A DNA stretch of 64,000 nt from Promicromonospora umidemergens (lineage in GTDB: Bacteria > Actinomycetota > Actinomycetes > Actinomycetales > Cellulomonadaceae), in assembly GCF_024171995.1 (NCBI RefSeq), contig NZ_JAMTCT010000011.1:124001-188000 (forward strand), written 5' to 3'. A program made the position numbers and the translations under genes. This document shows, one piece after another, positions 15,280 to 25,382 of this stretch. The notes beneath the pieces were generated by a model. It was not told the DNA's origin. It did not search any database and saw only the letters and a list, made by a program, of their open reading frames with translations. Within the stretch, counting starts at the first letter, position 1, and each line of letters begins with the position of its first letter.

Positions 15280-15989
15280 TGTTCCTCGTCCCGCAGGAGC
15301 GCCACGTCGCTCACCATCTCGACGTGGGCGTGCATGGCGTCCGCTGCGGCCTCGGGCTTGCCCGCCCGGATGGCTTCCGCGATGGCGCGGTGCCCGTTGA
15401 GGGAGTTGCGAGGGCGGCCCGGCTGCGAGAGCGACTCGATCCGGCTCTCCCGGACCAGGCTCGCGATCTCCCGCATGGTCTGGGCCAGGAGGTCGGAGTG
15501 CGCGGCGGCGGTGACGGCCGCGTGGAACTGCTCGTCGGCGTCCACGCCCCGGTCCCCGTGCGTGATGGCCGCCTCCATCGTGTCCAGGGCCGCGTCGATC
15601 GCCCGGAGGTCGTCCTCCGTGCGCCGCTGTGCGGCCAGGGCGGCGATCTTGGTCTCGAGCGCGTCCCGGATGTCGATGATCTCGGGCATCCGGTCGGCGT
15701 GCGCGCGGATCGCCTCGACGATGCGGCTCTCGCTGAGCTTGCCGGTCAGCACGGTGCCGTCCCCGTGCCGCACCACGACGACGCCGACCACCTCGAGCGC
15801 GACGAGGGCCTGGCTGAGGGTCGCGCGGCTGACGCCGAGCCGCGCGGCGAGCTCACGTTCGGGCGGCAGTCGATCGCCGGTCTTGAGCCCGTTCTGCCGG
15901 ATCCAGGTGGTGATCTGCTCCGCCACCTGCTCGTACAGGCGCGTGCGGGCCAGCGGTGTCGGCAGTTCGGCGGAAGCCTTGGGGGTCAC
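15276..15989 (-). CDS. FadR/GntR-family transcriptional regulator
   Basis: About 237 aa. The N-terminal GntR winged helix contains LPPERELAARLGVSRATLSQAL; the C-terminal FCD domain is all-helical with candidate metal-binding residues (DEQFHAAV, HAHVEM). The start is taken as GTG 15989 because TATTCT lies 7 nt upstream (leaderless), and an earlier ATG (16064) would run through the operator. It diverges from a MatC-like transporter and probably controls both directions in response to a dicarboxylate or its CoA ester. Confidence 0.88.
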   Translation of the reverse strand: MTPKASAELPTPLARTRLYEQVAEQITTWIRQNGLKTGDRLPPERELAARLGVSRATLSQALVALEVVGVVVVRHGDGTVLTGKLSESRIVEAIRAHADRMPEIIDIRDALETKIAALAAQRRTEDDLRAIDAALDTMEAAITHGDRGVDADEQFHAAVTAAAHSDLLAQTMREIASLVRESRIESLSQPGRPRNSLNGHRAIAEAIRAGKPEAAADAMHAHVEMVSDVALLRDEEQ

Positions 15990-16010
15990 CTGACCGAGAA
16001 TACTTGACAG

Positions 16011-16047
16011 ATGGACCAGTGGACTATTGGCTAGGCCACTGATCCAT
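16011..16047. promoter_or_regulatory. Palindromic operator between FadR-type gene and MatC-like gene
   Basis: ATGGACCAGTGG (16011-16022) and CCACTGATCCAT (16036-16047) are complementary at 11 of 12 positions, separated by 13 bp. A TTGACA word (16004-16009) precedes it on the plus strand and TATTCT of the leftward promoter lies at 15997-16002. It is the likely binding site of the FadR-type regulator. Confidence 0.65.
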
Positions 16048-16096
16048 CGTGCCTCGTCGGTCAAAGGTGTCCGCCACGATGGGAAGAGGAGTTCTC

Positions 16097-17428
16097 ATGG
16101 GTCCTGAGTGGATCGCGATCATCGCGCTCGTCGCGTTGTTCGTCGTCGGGACAGTTCTACCGATCAACATGGGCGCGCTCGCCTATGTCGCGGCCTGGTT
16201 CGTCGGCGTCTTCGCGCTGGGCATGGACGACGGCGACGTGCTCGGCGGGATCAGCGCCAGCCTCGTCCTGACGCTCATCGGCGTCACCTACCTGTTCGCC
16301 ATAGCCAGGAACAACGGCACGGTCGACCTCATCGTCGCGCAATCGATCAAGATGGTCGGCGGCCGAGTGGCCCTGATCCCCTGGGTCATGTTCGCCGTCA
16401 CCGCGGTGCTGACCGCCATCGGTGCGGCCAGCCCCGCGGCGTGCGCCATCATCGGCCCGGTGGCGCTCGGCTTCGCCCGTCGTTACAAGATCAACCCGCT
16501 CATGATGGGCATGTTCGTGGTGCACGGCGCCCAGGGCGGCGGGTTCTCCCCGATCAGCATCTACGGAACCATCACCAACTCGATCATGGCCGACGTCGGC
16601 TACGAGGGCACCGAGATGGCCGTGTTCATCGCGTCGCTCGGATTCAACTTCGCGATGGCCGTCATCCTGTTCTTCGCGCTCGGCGGGCGTCGCCTGATGA
16701 GCGAGCGGGTCGACCCCGCTGACGCCGCCGGCCACGCCGCCGACCGCAGCGTCGACGGCCTGAACCCGGGCGGAACGCCGGCACCCGCCGGCGGTCAGGG
16801 TGCCCTCGCGACCGTCACGCGGACCGTCGGCGTGCGCCGCGACCACGTGCTGACGCTCGTCGCCTTCGCAGCGGTCGCCGTGACGGCCCTCGCGTACGAC
16901 CAGGACATCGGCTTCGTCTCGATCACGGCAGCGGTCTTCCTCGCCATGCTCTCCCCGCGCCAGAACAAGGACGCCGTCAAGCAGATCGCGTGGCCCACCG
17001 TGCTGCTGGTGGCCGGCGTGACCACCTACGCGACGGTCTTCACCGAGGCCGGCGCGCCCGAGTACATCGGCCTCTGGGCGGCGGGCCTCGGCATCGTCAC
17101 CATCGGCGCGCTCGTGCTCTGCTACGTCGGCGGCGTCGTCTCGGCGTTCGCGTCCTCCACGGCTCTGCTGCCGGTCATCATCCCGATCGCCGTGCCGCTC
17201 ATCGCCACCGGCGGCGTCAGCGCCTGGTCCATGGCGGCGGCCCTGGCCGTCTCGTCGACGATCGTCGACGTCAGCCCCTTCTCGACGAACGGAGCCCTGA
17301 TGCTCGCCAACCGGCCCGACACGATCTCGGAGCAGGCGTACTACAAGCAGATCCTCGGCTACGCAGGCATCGTCACTCTCGTGGGGCCGCTGCTGGTGTG
17401 GGCCATCCTCGTCCTGCCGGGCTGGTGA
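16097..17428 (+). CDS. MatC-like dicarboxylate carrier (SLC13-type permease)
   Basis: About 443 aa with ten or more hydrophobic helices. The N-terminal part resembles the dicarboxylate carrier MatC N-terminal family, and the motifs GAASPAACAIIGPVALG and SSTIVDVSPFSTNGAL fit this ion-transporter group. The start ATG 16097 follows GAAGAGGAG. It is the first gene of an operon with a CoA-transferase and a carboxyltransferase-like protein, which points to uptake of malonate or a similar dicarboxylic acid. Divergent from the FadR-type regulator. Confidence 0.88.
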   Translation: MGPEWIAIIALVALFVVGTVLPINMGALAYVAAWFVGVFALGMDDGDVLGGISASLVLTLIGVTYLFAIARNNGTVDLIVAQSIKMVGGRVALIPWVMFAVTAVLTAIGAASPAACAIIGPVALGFARRYKINPLMMGMFVVHGAQGGGFSPISIYGTITNSIMADVGYEGTEMAVFIASLGFNFAMAVILFFALGGRRLMSERVDPADAAGHAADRSVDGLNPGGTPAPAGGQGALATVTRTVGVRRDHVLTLVAFAAVAVTALAYDQDIGFVSITAAVFLAMLSPRQNKDAVKQIAWPTVLLVAGVTTYATVFTEAGAPEYIGLWAAGLGIVTIGALVLCYVGGVVSAFASSTALLPVIIPIAVPLIATGGVSAWSMAAALAVSSTIVDVSPFSTNGALMLANRPDTISEQAYYKQILGYAGIVTLVGPLLVWAILVLPGW

Positions 17429-17433
17429 GCGCC

Positions 17434-18630
17434 ATGACCGGACCGCTGGACGACGTCGTCGTCGTCGACCTCTCCCGTGCCCTCGCCGGGCCGCACGCCA
17501 CGATGATGCTGGGCGATCTCGGCGCACGCGTCGTCAAGGTGGAGGTGCCCGACCGAGGCGACGACACGCGAGGCTGGGGCCCGCCGTTCGTCGGGGAGGA
17601 GGGGGCGCGCGAGTCGACGTACTTCCTGTCCGCGAACCGGAACAAGGAGTCGATAGCGCTCGACCTCAAGGCCGACGCCGACCGGGCCACCCTCCTGGAG
17701 CTCGTCGACCGCGCCGACGTGCTCGTGGAGAACTTCCGGACCGGGGTGCTGGAGCGGCTCGGTCTCGGCGTCGACACGCTGCTCGAGCGCAACCCCCGCC
17801 TGATCGTGCTCTCGATCACCGGGTTCGGGCACGACGGTCCGGAGGGCGGCCGCGCCGGGTACGACCAGATCGCCCAGGGCGAGGCCGGCCTGATGTCCCT
17901 GACCGGGTCCGGCCCGGACGACCCGCAGCGCGTCGGCGTGCCGATCGGAGACCTGCTCGCGGGGATCTACGGCGCGTACGGCGTGCTCGCGGCGCTGCAC
18001 GAGCGGCACAGCACCGGCGTCGGCCAGGTGGTCCGGACGTCGCTGCTGGCCGCGGTAACCGGCGTGCACGCGTTCCAGGGCACGCGGTGGACCGTCGCGG
18101 GGGAGGTGGGGCACGCGCAGGGCAACCACCACCCTTCCATAGCGCCGTACGGCCTGTTCCGCTGCCGTGACGGCGCCATCCAGATCGCCGTCGGGTCCGA
18201 GGTGCTGTGGCAGCGGTTCTGCCGGGCCTTCGGGCTCGACGCCGACGCAGAGGGCATGCGGAGCAACGCCGAGCGGGTGGCCCACCGCGACCAGATCATC
18301 GAGGCGATCGAGGCGGCCTTCGCCGACCTCGACGCGGGACCGCTGCTGATGCAGCTCGCCGACGCCGGGATACCCGCCGGCCGGGTGCGTACGCTCGACG
18401 AGGTGTACGCATGGGAGCAGACGGCGAGCCAGGGACTGCTCGTGGACGTGCAGCACGCAAGCCTCGGCACGGTGACGCTGCCTGGACCGCCGCTGCGGTT
18501 CTTCGACCCGTCCGGCGACGAGGTCACCCGGCGGGACCACCAGGCGCCTCCCGTCCTGGACGAGCACGCCGCCCGGATCCGGGCCTGGCTCGACGAGCCG
18601 GTGGTGCCCGAGCCGGAGCCGGGCGCATGA
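17434..18630 (+). CDS. CaiB/BaiF family CoA-transferase
   Basis: About 398 aa, the normal length of class III CoA-transferases. The N-terminus reads VVVDLSRALAGPHATMMLGD and is followed by ARVVKVEVPDRGDD; the active-site aspartate should be in the VGVPIGDLLAGIYGAYG segment. It would transfer CoA to a carboxylic acid, here probably the substrate of the MatC-like carrier. The ATG at 17434 is chosen; GTG 17425 overlapping the upstream stop is an alternative. Its stop overlaps the next start (ATGA). Confidence 0.92.
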   Translation: MTGPLDDVVVVDLSRALAGPHATMMLGDLGARVVKVEVPDRGDDTRGWGPPFVGEEGARESTYFLSANRNKESIALDLKADADRATLLELVDRADVLVENFRTGVLERLGLGVDTLLERNPRLIVLSITGFGHDGPEGGRAGYDQIAQGEAGLMSLTGSGPDDPQRVGVPIGDLLAGIYGAYGVLAALHERHSTGVGQVVRTSLLAAVTGVHAFQGTRWTVAGEVGHAQGNHHPSIAPYGLFRCRDGAIQIAVGSEVLWQRFCRAFGLDADAEGMRSNAERVAHRDQIIEAIEAAFADLDAGPLLMQLADAGIPAGRVRTLDEVYAWEQTASQGLLVDVQHASLGTVTLPGPPLRFFDPSGDEVTRRDHQAPPVLDEHAARIRAWLDEPVVPEPEPGA

Positions 18631-20075
18631 CCCGCCGGTGGTCGGCGCGCGAGCTGCTCGACCTCGTCCTCGACGCGGACAGCTTCGAGTCCTGGGACGA
18701 GCCGGTCGACGTCTCCGGGCACCCGGCCGAGTACCGCGCGGTGCTGGCCGCCGCCGCCGAGAAGGCAGGCACCGACGAGTCGGTGCTCACCGGCCGCGGC
18801 CGCGTCCGCGGGCGCCCCGTCGTGGTCGTCGTCAACGAGTTCAGGTTCCTCGGCGGCTCCATCGGGCGTGCCGCCGCCCAGCGGATCGCCGCAGCCGTCC
18901 GGCGCGCGACGGCGGAGCGGCTGCCTCTCCTCGCGACGACGGCGTCCGGCGGCACCCGGATGCAGGAAGGCACCCCAGCTTTCCTCCGGATGGTCGAGAT
19001 CTCCCGCGCCGTCATGGACCACCGCGACGCCGGCCTGCCCTACCTCGTCTATCTGCGGCACCCCACGACCGGCGGCGTGTACGCCTCCTGGGGCTCGCTC
19101 GCGCACCTCACCGTCGCCGAGCCAGGAGCCCTGATCGGGTTCCTCGGCCCGCGCGTGGTCGAGGCGCTGACCGGCGAGGCCCTGCCGGACGGCGTGCAGT
19201 CCGCCGAGAACCTCGCCGCCAAGGGCGTGCTCGACGGCGTCGTCGCCCCCGAGAACCTGCCGGCGCTCGTCGAGCGGGCGCTCGCGGTGCTCGTCGACCC
19301 GCCGTCGCCGTCGGCCCTCCCGCGCAGGCAGGGAGAGCCCTCCGGGACGACGTCGGCCTGGGACTCCGTGCTGCGGACCCGTGCCGCCGACCGGGTGGGG
19401 GTGCGGGACCTGCTGCGCTACGGCGCCTCGGGAACGGTGCGGCTGTCCGGCACGGACGAGGGCGAGCGCGACGAGTCGATGCTGGTGGCGCTCACGCGGC
19501 TGGACGGCGTGCCGTGCCTCGTCGTCGGGCAGGACCGGACCCGGCAGACCGAGAGCACCCCGATGGGACCCGCCGCGCTGCGCGTCGCCCGGCGCGCGAT
19601 GGGGCTCGCCGAGGAGCTGCGGCTGCCCCTGGTCGCGGTGATCGACACCCCGGGAGCAGAGCTCTCGCAGGACGCCGAGGAGGGCGCGCTCGCCGGCGAG
19701 ATCGCGCGCTGCATGGCCGCGCTGACCCGGCTGACGGTGCCGACGCTGTCGGTCATCCTCGGCCAGGGCTGCGGCGGAGGGGCGCTCGCCCTGCTTCCCG
19801 CGCAGGTCGTAATCGCGGCCGAGCATGCCTGGCTGTCCCCGCTGCCGCCCGAGGGCGCGAGCGTCATCGTGCACGGGGACACCACGCACGCCGCGCAGCT
19901 GGCGGAGGCACAGCACATCCGCGCCGTCGACCTGCTGGCCGAGGGCGCGGTGCAGCGGGTGGTCCCCGAGCACGACGGCGACACGGCGCGGGACGTCGCG
20001 GTCGCGGTCGCCGCGGAGTGCGCGGCGCTCCTGCGTGGTGCCGCCCGAAATGCCGACCACCTCGATGATCGGTAG
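18627..20075 (+). CDS. Fused carboxyltransferase-domain protein (AccD/AccA or MdcD/MdcE-like)
   Basis: About 482 aa with two crotonase-like halves. The first has TASGGTRMQEG, typical of beta-type carboxyltransferase subunits; the second has VIDTPGAELSQDAEEG and GQGCGGGALALLPA, typical of alpha-type subunits. No biotin carboxylase or biotin carrier gene is nearby. Together with the CoA-transferase and the carrier this suggests decarboxylation of a malonyl-CoA-like ester, as the MdcDE subunits of malonate decarboxylase do, but acting on CoA rather than an ACP (inference). The stop codon lies inside the following hairpin. Confidence 0.85.
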   Translation: MTRRWSARELLDLVLDADSFESWDEPVDVSGHPAEYRAVLAAAAEKAGTDESVLTGRGRVRGRPVVVVVNEFRFLGGSIGRAAAQRIAAAVRRATAERLPLLATTASGGTRMQEGTPAFLRMVEISRAVMDHRDAGLPYLVYLRHPTTGGVYASWGSLAHLTVAEPGALIGFLGPRVVEALTGEALPDGVQSAENLAAKGVLDGVVAPENLPALVERALAVLVDPPSPSALPRRQGEPSGTTSAWDSVLRTRAADRVGVRDLLRYGASGTVRLSGTDEGERDESMLVALTRLDGVPCLVVGQDRTRQTESTPMGPAALRVARRAMGLAEELRLPLVAVIDTPGAELSQDAEEGALAGEIARCMAALTRLTVPTLSVILGQGCGGGALALLPAQVVIAAEHAWLSPLPPEGASVIVHGDTTHAAQLAEAQHIRAVDLLAEGAVQRVVPEHDGDTARDVAVAVAAECAALLRGAARNADHLDDR

Positions 20076-20129
20076 TTCGTCAGGTAGTCGGCACCTCGGA
20101 TTGCCGACTACCTGACGAATTACCGATCA
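20066..20129. terminator. 27-bp-stem hairpin at convergent gene ends
   Basis: Arms 20066-20092 and 20103-20129 match at 26 of 27 positions around a 10-nt loop. The element includes the stop codon of the carboxyltransferase gene and precedes the end of the convergent TauE gene. There is no T-run. Its arm shares most of its sequence with the hairpin at 53501-53558, so it belongs to a repeated family. Confidence 0.75.
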
Positions 20130-20150
20130 CCGGCACGGGGCACGGGCACG

Positions 20151-20945
20151 CTAGTGCTTCTGCAGGGCCTTGCGGATCTGCTGCGCCAGCGCGAACACGA
20201 GCAGCGCGGCGAACGCGATCGACGCGATCCTGGGCGGCAGCACCACCGAGAGGCTCGCGCCGCCGAACGAGAACACGGACGCCACCAGGCCGATGATCGC
20301 CGCCGACCTCAGGTGGACCAGGCGGTTGCGGGCATTGACCCACGTTCCCGAGACGGCGGTGGGGATCATCGCGACCAGGGACGTGCCCTTGGCGAGCGCG
20401 GGTGCGAAGTCGAACAGGGCGGACAGGCCCGGGACGGCGAGCTGGCCGCCCCCGATGCCGAGCAGGCCGGACGCGACCCCCATGACGAGACCCAGCCCGA
20501 TCATCCCCGCGCCGTCGAGCAGGCTGGGGATCCCCTGGGCGGAGTCGACCGACGGCGGCTCCCCGAACCCGTCCAGCAGGGAGCGCACGACCCCCGCGAC
20601 GAGCACCGCGACGAACAGCCAGCGCAGCAGGGTCTCCGGGACGCGGGCGAGCAGCCGCGCGCCGACCACCGCGCCGACCACGGCTCCCACGACGAGCAGT
20701 CCTGCGGCGATCAGGTCGACGGCGTCGTGCGTCAGGTACGGGATGGACCCGACGATCGCCGCGGGCAGGATCGCCGCGAGCGAGTAGGCGCTGGCCCGGC
20801 GCTGCGTGAGGCCGCCGAGCGAGGTCAGGAGCGGCACCATCACGATGCCGCCACCCAGGCCGAACAGCCCCGAGAACGCGCCGCCGACGATCCCGACGAC
20901 GGCGGCACGGGGTGGAGTCAGGGAGTCGTCAGTCTGCTCGGTCAC
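20151..20945 (-). CDS. TauE/SafE family membrane transporter (second copy)
   Basis: About 264 aa, start GTG at 20945. Hydrophobic helices alternate with the duplicated family glycine motif ([18 protein letters not shown] and [17 protein letters not shown]). It is not closely similar to the first TauE gene at 14518, so it is a separate subfamily. It is convergent with the MatC/CaiB/carboxyltransferase operon and overlaps the small kinase gene by 17 nt. The substrate is unknown; the position beside the acid-utilisation locus may be chance. Confidence 0.9.
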   Translation of the reverse strand: MTEQTDDSLTPPRAAVVGIVGGAFSGLFGLGGGIVMVPLLTSLGGLTQRRASAYSLAAILPAAIVGSIPYLTHDAVDLIAAGLLVVGAVVGAVVGARLLARVPETLLRWLFVAVLVAGVVRSLLDGFGEPPSVDSAQGIPSLLDGAGMIGLGLVMGVASGLLGIGGGQLAVPGLSALFDFAPALAKGTSLVAMIPTAVSGTWVNARNRLVHLRSAAIIGLVASVFSFGGASLSVVLPPRIASIAFAALLVFALAQQIRKALQKH

Positions 20946-21486
20946 CCCGCGATGATCTCAGGCGTGCGGCGATGACCCGCGCGCAGTCCGCCGACGCGGT
21001 GCTCGTGGTGTCCACCTCCAGGTCGTAGGCCACGCCCTCGTGGACGACGACCGCCTGCTTCGCGGCCATGCCCGCCACGCGATCGCCGCGGGCTGCCTCG
21101 CGGGCCTCCGCGACCGCAGCGGCGCAGCGCACGCCGACCCAGAGGGTCGGCACGTCGCCCAGCGCGTCCAGCCAGCGCCGCTGGGACGCGGCGCCCCCGA
21201 GGAACACGTCGTCGACCACGACGTGTGCACCCGCGCGCGCCATGGCGGCCAGCCCGGCGATCCAGGCGTCCTGCAGCACCATGAACTCCTGCCCGACGTC
21301 GACGCCGCCGTCGTCCGCGAAGCCGATCCCGTCGCCGCCGGACGTCAGGCGGGCGGGCATCGCGTCGACGAGGGTGTCGATGCTGAGCGAGAGCCAGGCG
21401 TCGGGCAGGACTGCCTGCAGGCTGTGCGCGATGCCGGACTTCCCGGAGCTCGAACCGCCGTTGAGAACGATGACCTGGGTGTTCAT
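20929..21486 (-). CDS. Chloramphenicol phosphotransferase-like P-loop kinase
   Basis: About 185 aa. The P-loop is GGSSSGKS right at the N-terminus ([15 protein letters not shown]), followed by [10 protein letters not shown] and [10 protein letters not shown], matching the CPT-like family of small-molecule kinases. Members phosphorylate chloramphenicol or act on unknown hydroxyl substrates; resistance should not be assumed. The start ATG 21486 is the first fitting one. The 3' end overlaps the TauE start, so both are in one leftward transcript. It diverges from clpB. Confidence 0.8.
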   Translation of the reverse strand: MNTQVIVLNGGSSSGKSGIAHSLQAVLPDAWLSLSIDTLVDAMPARLTSGGDGIGFADDGGVDVGQEFMVLQDAWIAGLAAMARAGAHVVVDDVFLGGAASQRRWLDALGDVPTLWVGVRCAAAVAEAREAARGDRVAGMAAKQAVVVHEGVAYDLEVDTTSTASADCARVIAARLRSSRGDRAD

Positions 21487-21534
21487 GCGCCAACGGTACG
21501 AGTGTGGGTGGTGCACGCTACAGTGAGTTCCAAG

Positions 21535-21555
21535 GTTGAGTGGAGTAGGCTCAAC
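21535..21555 (+). promoter_or_regulatory. HAIR-like HspR operator upstream of clpB
   Basis: GTTGAGT-N7-GCTCAAC, close to the known HAIR consensus CTTGAGT-N7-ACTCAAG bound by the repressor HspR. It lies 50 bp before the clpB start. HspR control of clpB by this element is established in Streptomyces and mycobacteria. Confidence 0.75.
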
Positions 21556-21604
21556 TTTGACCCCTTTTGATCCCGTAGACACTTCAGCATCCCTGGGAGG
21601 CCTC

Positions 21605-24232
21605 ATGGACACCAAGTTCACGACCATGTCGCAGCAGGCGATCGGCGACGCGATCCAGTCGGCGTCGGCAGCCGGCAACCCGCAGCTCGAGCCGGTCCAC
21701 CTGCTCGCGTCGCTGCTGCAGCAGGAGCGCGGTGTCGCGACCGGGTTGCTCGACGCGGTCGGGGCGAGCACGCAGACCATCGGCCAGCAGGTGCGTGCAG
21801 CTCTCGTCGCGCTGCCCCAGGCGAGCGGCGCGAGCACCGCCCAGCCGAGCGCGAGCCGCGCCATGGCGACGGTCCTCGACCTGGCGTCCAAGGAGGCGCA
21901 GGGGCTGGGTGACGAGTACGTCTCCACCGAGCACCTGCTCGTCGCCGTAGCGGCCGGGCAGTCACCCGCTGCCCAGATCCTGACCGCCGCCGGTGCCACG
22001 GCCGACGCCCTGCGCGCGGCACTGCCCGCCGTCCGGGGATCCGGCCGGGTCACGAGCCCCAACCCCGAGGGCACGTACAAGGCGCTCGAGCAGTACGGCA
22101 CGGACCTGACGCAGCGCGCCCGGGACGGAAAGCTCGACCCGGTGATCGGCCGCGACTCGGAGATCCGCCGCGTGATCCAGGTCCTGAGCCGCCGCACCAA
22201 GAACAACCCGGTGCTCATCGGCGAGCCCGGCGTCGGCAAGACCGCCGTCGTGGAAGGGCTGGCCCAGCGGGTCGTGGCGGGCGACGTGCCCGAGTCCCTC
22301 AAGGGCAAGCGCCTCGTGGCGCTGGACCTGGCCTCGATGGTGGCCGGGGCGAAGTACCGCGGTGAGTTCGAGGAGCGCCTCAAGGCGGTCCTGGAGGAGA
22401 TCACGGCGTCGGACGGTGAGGTGGTCACCTTCATCGACGAGCTGCACACGGTGGTCGGCGCTGGTGCAGGGGGCGAGGGCGCCATGGACGCGGGCAACAT
22501 GCTCAAGCCGATGCTCGCGCGAGGTGAGCTGCGCATGGTGGGCGCCACCACGCTCGACGAGTACCGCGAGCACATCGAGAAGGACCCCGCGCTGGAGCGC
22601 CGGTTCCAGCAGGTCTTCGTTGGCGAGCCCTCGGTGGAGGACACGGTGGCCATCCTGCGCGGGCTCAAGGAGCGTTACGAGGCGCACCACAAGGTGACCA
22701 TCGCGGACTCCGCCCTCGTGGCCGCGGCGTCGCTCTCCGACCGGTACATCTCCGGGCGGCAGCTGCCCGACAAGGCGATCGACCTGGTCGACGAGGCCGC
22801 GTCGCGGCTGCGCATGGAGCTCGACTCCTCCCCGGTGGAGGTCGACGAGCTGCAGCGCGCCGTCACGCGGCTCGAGATGGAGGAGGTGGTGCTGTCCGAG
22901 TCGGAGGACGCCGCCTCCAAGGAGCGGCTGCAGCGCCTGCGTGCCGACCTCGCCGACCGCCGCGAGGCTCTGGCCGCGCTCACCGCACGGTGGGAGTCCG
23001 AGAAGGCGGGGCACAACCGGGTCGGTGACCTGCGTGCGCGCCTCGACGGGCTGCGCACCGACGCCGAGCGCAAGCTGCGCGAGGGGGACCTGGAGGGGGC
23101 CGCACGCATCCAGTACGGCGAGATCCCGGTGGTCGAGAAGGAGCTCGTGGCCGCGGAGGAGGCGGAGGCAGGTTCGGACGACGACCTGCAGGGCACGGGC
23201 CCGGAGCACGACGAGCCGCCGATGATCGCCGACAAGGTGGGCGCGGACGAGGTCGCCGAGGTGGTCGCCGCGTGGACCGGCATCCCCGCCGGACGGCTGC
23301 TGCAGGGTGAGTCCGAGAAGCTCCTGCACATGGAGGAGGTTCTCGGGGAACGGCTCATCGGGCAGCAGGCAGCGGTCGCCGCGGTGTCCGACGCCGTGCG
23401 CCGTACGAGGGCAGGCGTCTCGGACCCCGACCGGCCCACCGGTTCCTTCCTGTTCCTCGGTCCCACGGGCGTGGGCAAGACCGAGCTCGCCAAGGCGCTG
23501 GCGGACTTCCTGTTCGACGACGAGCGCGCCATGGTGCGCGTCGACATGTCCGAGTACGGCGAGAAGCACTCGGTCGCCCGGCTCGTCGGCGCGCCTCCCG
23601 GCTATGTCGGGTACGAGGAGGGCGGCCAGCTCACGGAGGCGGTCCGGCGTCGGCCCTACTCGGTGGTGCTGCTGGACGAGGTGGAGAAGGCGCACCCCGA
23701 GGTCTTCGACGTCCTGCTCCAGGTGCTCGACGACGGCCGCCTCACCGACGGCCAGGGCCGCACCGTCGACTTCCGCAACACGATCCTGGTCCTGACCTCG
23801 AACCTCGGCTCCCAGTTCCTCGTGGAACCGATGCTGTCGGACGAGGAGCGGCGCGAGTCCGTGATGACGGCCGTGCGCGCCTCGTTCAAGCCGGAGTTCC
23901 TCAACCGGCTCGACGACGTGGTGGTCTTCGACGCGCTGACTCTTGCCGAGCTCGGCAGCATCGTGGAGCTGCAGGTCGGTGCCTTCGCGAAGCGGCTGGA
24001 GGACCGTCGCATCACGCTCGACGTCACGGAGGCGGCGCGGGAGTGGCTCGCGCTCGAGGGCTTCGACCCGGCGTACGGCGCCCGTCCGCTGCGCCGTCTG
24101 GTGCAGCGGGAGATCGGCGACCGCCTGGCGCGGCTGCTGCTCGCAGGTGAGGTGTCCGATGGGGACACGGTGGTCGTGGACCGCGCGGACGGCGAGGGCC
24201 TGACCCTCGACCGCAAGGTGCTGACCGCCTGA
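21605..24232 (+). CDS. clpB: ATP-dependent chaperone ClpB
   Basis: Hexameric AAA+ disaggregase that works with DnaK to rescue aggregated proteins. About 875 aa with the full layout: N-terminal Clp repeat domain (to about residue 150), first AAA module with [13 protein letters not shown], coiled-coil middle domain (about 400-520), second AAA module with [14 protein letters not shown], and a C-terminal small domain. The start ATG 21605 follows GGGAGG ([12 protein letters not shown]). The HAIR-like element upstream implies heat-shock repression by HspR. Confidence 0.98.
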   Translation: MDTKFTTMSQQAIGDAIQSASAAGNPQLEPVHLLASLLQQERGVATGLLDAVGASTQTIGQQVRAALVALPQASGASTAQPSASRAMATVLDLASKEAQGLGDEYVSTEHLLVAVAAGQSPAAQILTAAGATADALRAALPAVRGSGRVTSPNPEGTYKALEQYGTDLTQRARDGKLDPVIGRDSEIRRVIQVLSRRTKNNPVLIGEPGVGKTAVVEGLAQRVVAGDVPESLKGKRLVALDLASMVAGAKYRGEFEERLKAVLEEITASDGEVVTFIDELHTVVGAGAGGEGAMDAGNMLKPMLARGELRMVGATTLDEYREHIEKDPALERRFQQVFVGEPSVEDTVAILRGLKERYEAHHKVTIADSALVAAASLSDRYISGRQLPDKAIDLVDEAASRLRMELDSSPVEVDELQRAVTRLEMEEVVLSESEDAASKERLQRLRADLADRREALAALTARWESEKAGHNRVGDLRARLDGLRTDAERKLREGDLEGAARIQYGEIPVVEKELVAAEEAEAGSDDDLQGTGPEHDEPPMIADKVGADEVAEVVAAWTGIPAGRLLQGESEKLLHMEEVLGERLIGQQAAVAAVSDAVRRTRAGVSDPDRPTGSFLFLGPTGVGKTELAKALADFLFDDERAMVRVDMSEYGEKHSVARLVGAPPGYVGYEEGGQLTEAVRRRPYSVVLLDEVEKAHPEVFDVLLQVLDDGRLTDGQGRTVDFRNTILVLTSNLGSQFLVEPMLSDEERRESVMTAVRASFKPEFLNRLDDVVVFDALTLAELGSIVELQVGAFAKRLEDRRITLDVTEAAREWLALEGFDPAYGARPLRRLVQREIGDRLARLLLAGEVSDGDTVVVDRADGEGLTLDRKVLTA

Positions 24233-24382
24233 TCAAGCGGTCCCGTGTACGTCGTTCGGCGTACGCGGGGTCACGCAGCTCGGCCGATGTGGTGGTGTTG
24301 TGAAGGTGGCAGTCCGATCGTCCAGAACTGGAAATCTCCTACGTCCCTCTGTGTGTGCGGGACGAAAACCGGGGAGGGCCTG

Positions 24383-25382
24383 ATGCTGCGGTTTCATTTC
24401 ACTTCGGACGATCTTGCCCGGGTCCGGATAGCTCCGGTCCCGGACCCCATGTGGGAGGTGCTGCTCAGCGCTCATGTGGTGAACCAGCGTTCGGGCAGCG
24501 TGCTGTTCGGGCCCTGGCGGCAGCGGGTGCTGTCCGGCCTGGGCCCCGCTGCCCGGATGCTGCTGCGCCTGATGCCGCCGCGGGGGTGCTCGCCGGACTT
24601 CCTCACGCCCGTGACCGGTACCGATGATTTCGAGACCGGGCTCGACGCGGTGCTGTCCACCTCCAGGGTGCGGCTGGGCAACGACATCTCGATGCTGCCG
24701 CGCGGACACACGTCGCACGCCTGGATGCGCGACCTCGCCGACGGTTCCGCACCGGCGGTGCGTGGGCTCGGCGTCGCGATGCGTTCCTACTACGAGCAGG
24801 CGGTGGCCCCGTACTGGAGCGGGATCCGCGCCACCGTCGACATCGACCGAGCAGCGCGCACAAGGGCCTGGGTGGCGGGCGGCACCGAGCATGCGCTGCG
24901 GACGCTGCACCCCTCGGTCCGGTGGCAGCACCCGGTCCTGTCGGTGGCGACCGCCGCCGAGCGGGACGTCTATCTGGCGGGACGCGGCCTGTTGGTCATC
25001 CCGTCGTACTTCTGCGTTCGTGCGCCGATCACGTTGGCCGACTCCGAGCTGCCACCCGTGCTGGTCTATCCGATCGCGCGCGAACCCGCCGGGGCGGACC
25101 GAGGTCTCGAGGCCCGGTCCGACGGCGGACGTCAGCTCACCGCACTCCTCGGCCGCACCAGGGCCGCGGTGCTACGTGTGCTCGGCACCGGGGCCACGAC
25201 CAGCGAGATCGCGCAGCGGCTGGCGATCTCCCCGGCGTCGGCGTCCGAGCACGCCACGGTGCTGCGCAACGCCGGTCTCATCACCAGCGGACGCGAGCGC
25301 AACACGGTGATCCACGCGCTGACCCCGCTGGGTCAGACCCTGCTGGACGGCTGTGGCGGTCAGGCCCCGACGATGCTCTCGG

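Noticed and set aside
15990-16064. Longer N-terminus for the FadR-type regulator from ATG 16064
   Set aside because: It would translate through the palindromic operator and both promoters; the GTG at 15989 has a matching -10 hexamer.
18627-20075. Biotin-dependent acetyl-CoA carboxylase subunit in a fatty-acid locus
   Set aside because: No biotin carboxylase or carrier gene is nearby and the operon is built around a diacid carrier and CoA-transferase; not excluded entirely.
20929-21486. Antibiotic resistance gene (chloramphenicol phosphotransferase)
   Set aside because: Only family resemblance; the P-loop kinase fold is shared with non-resistance enzymes and there is no resistance context.
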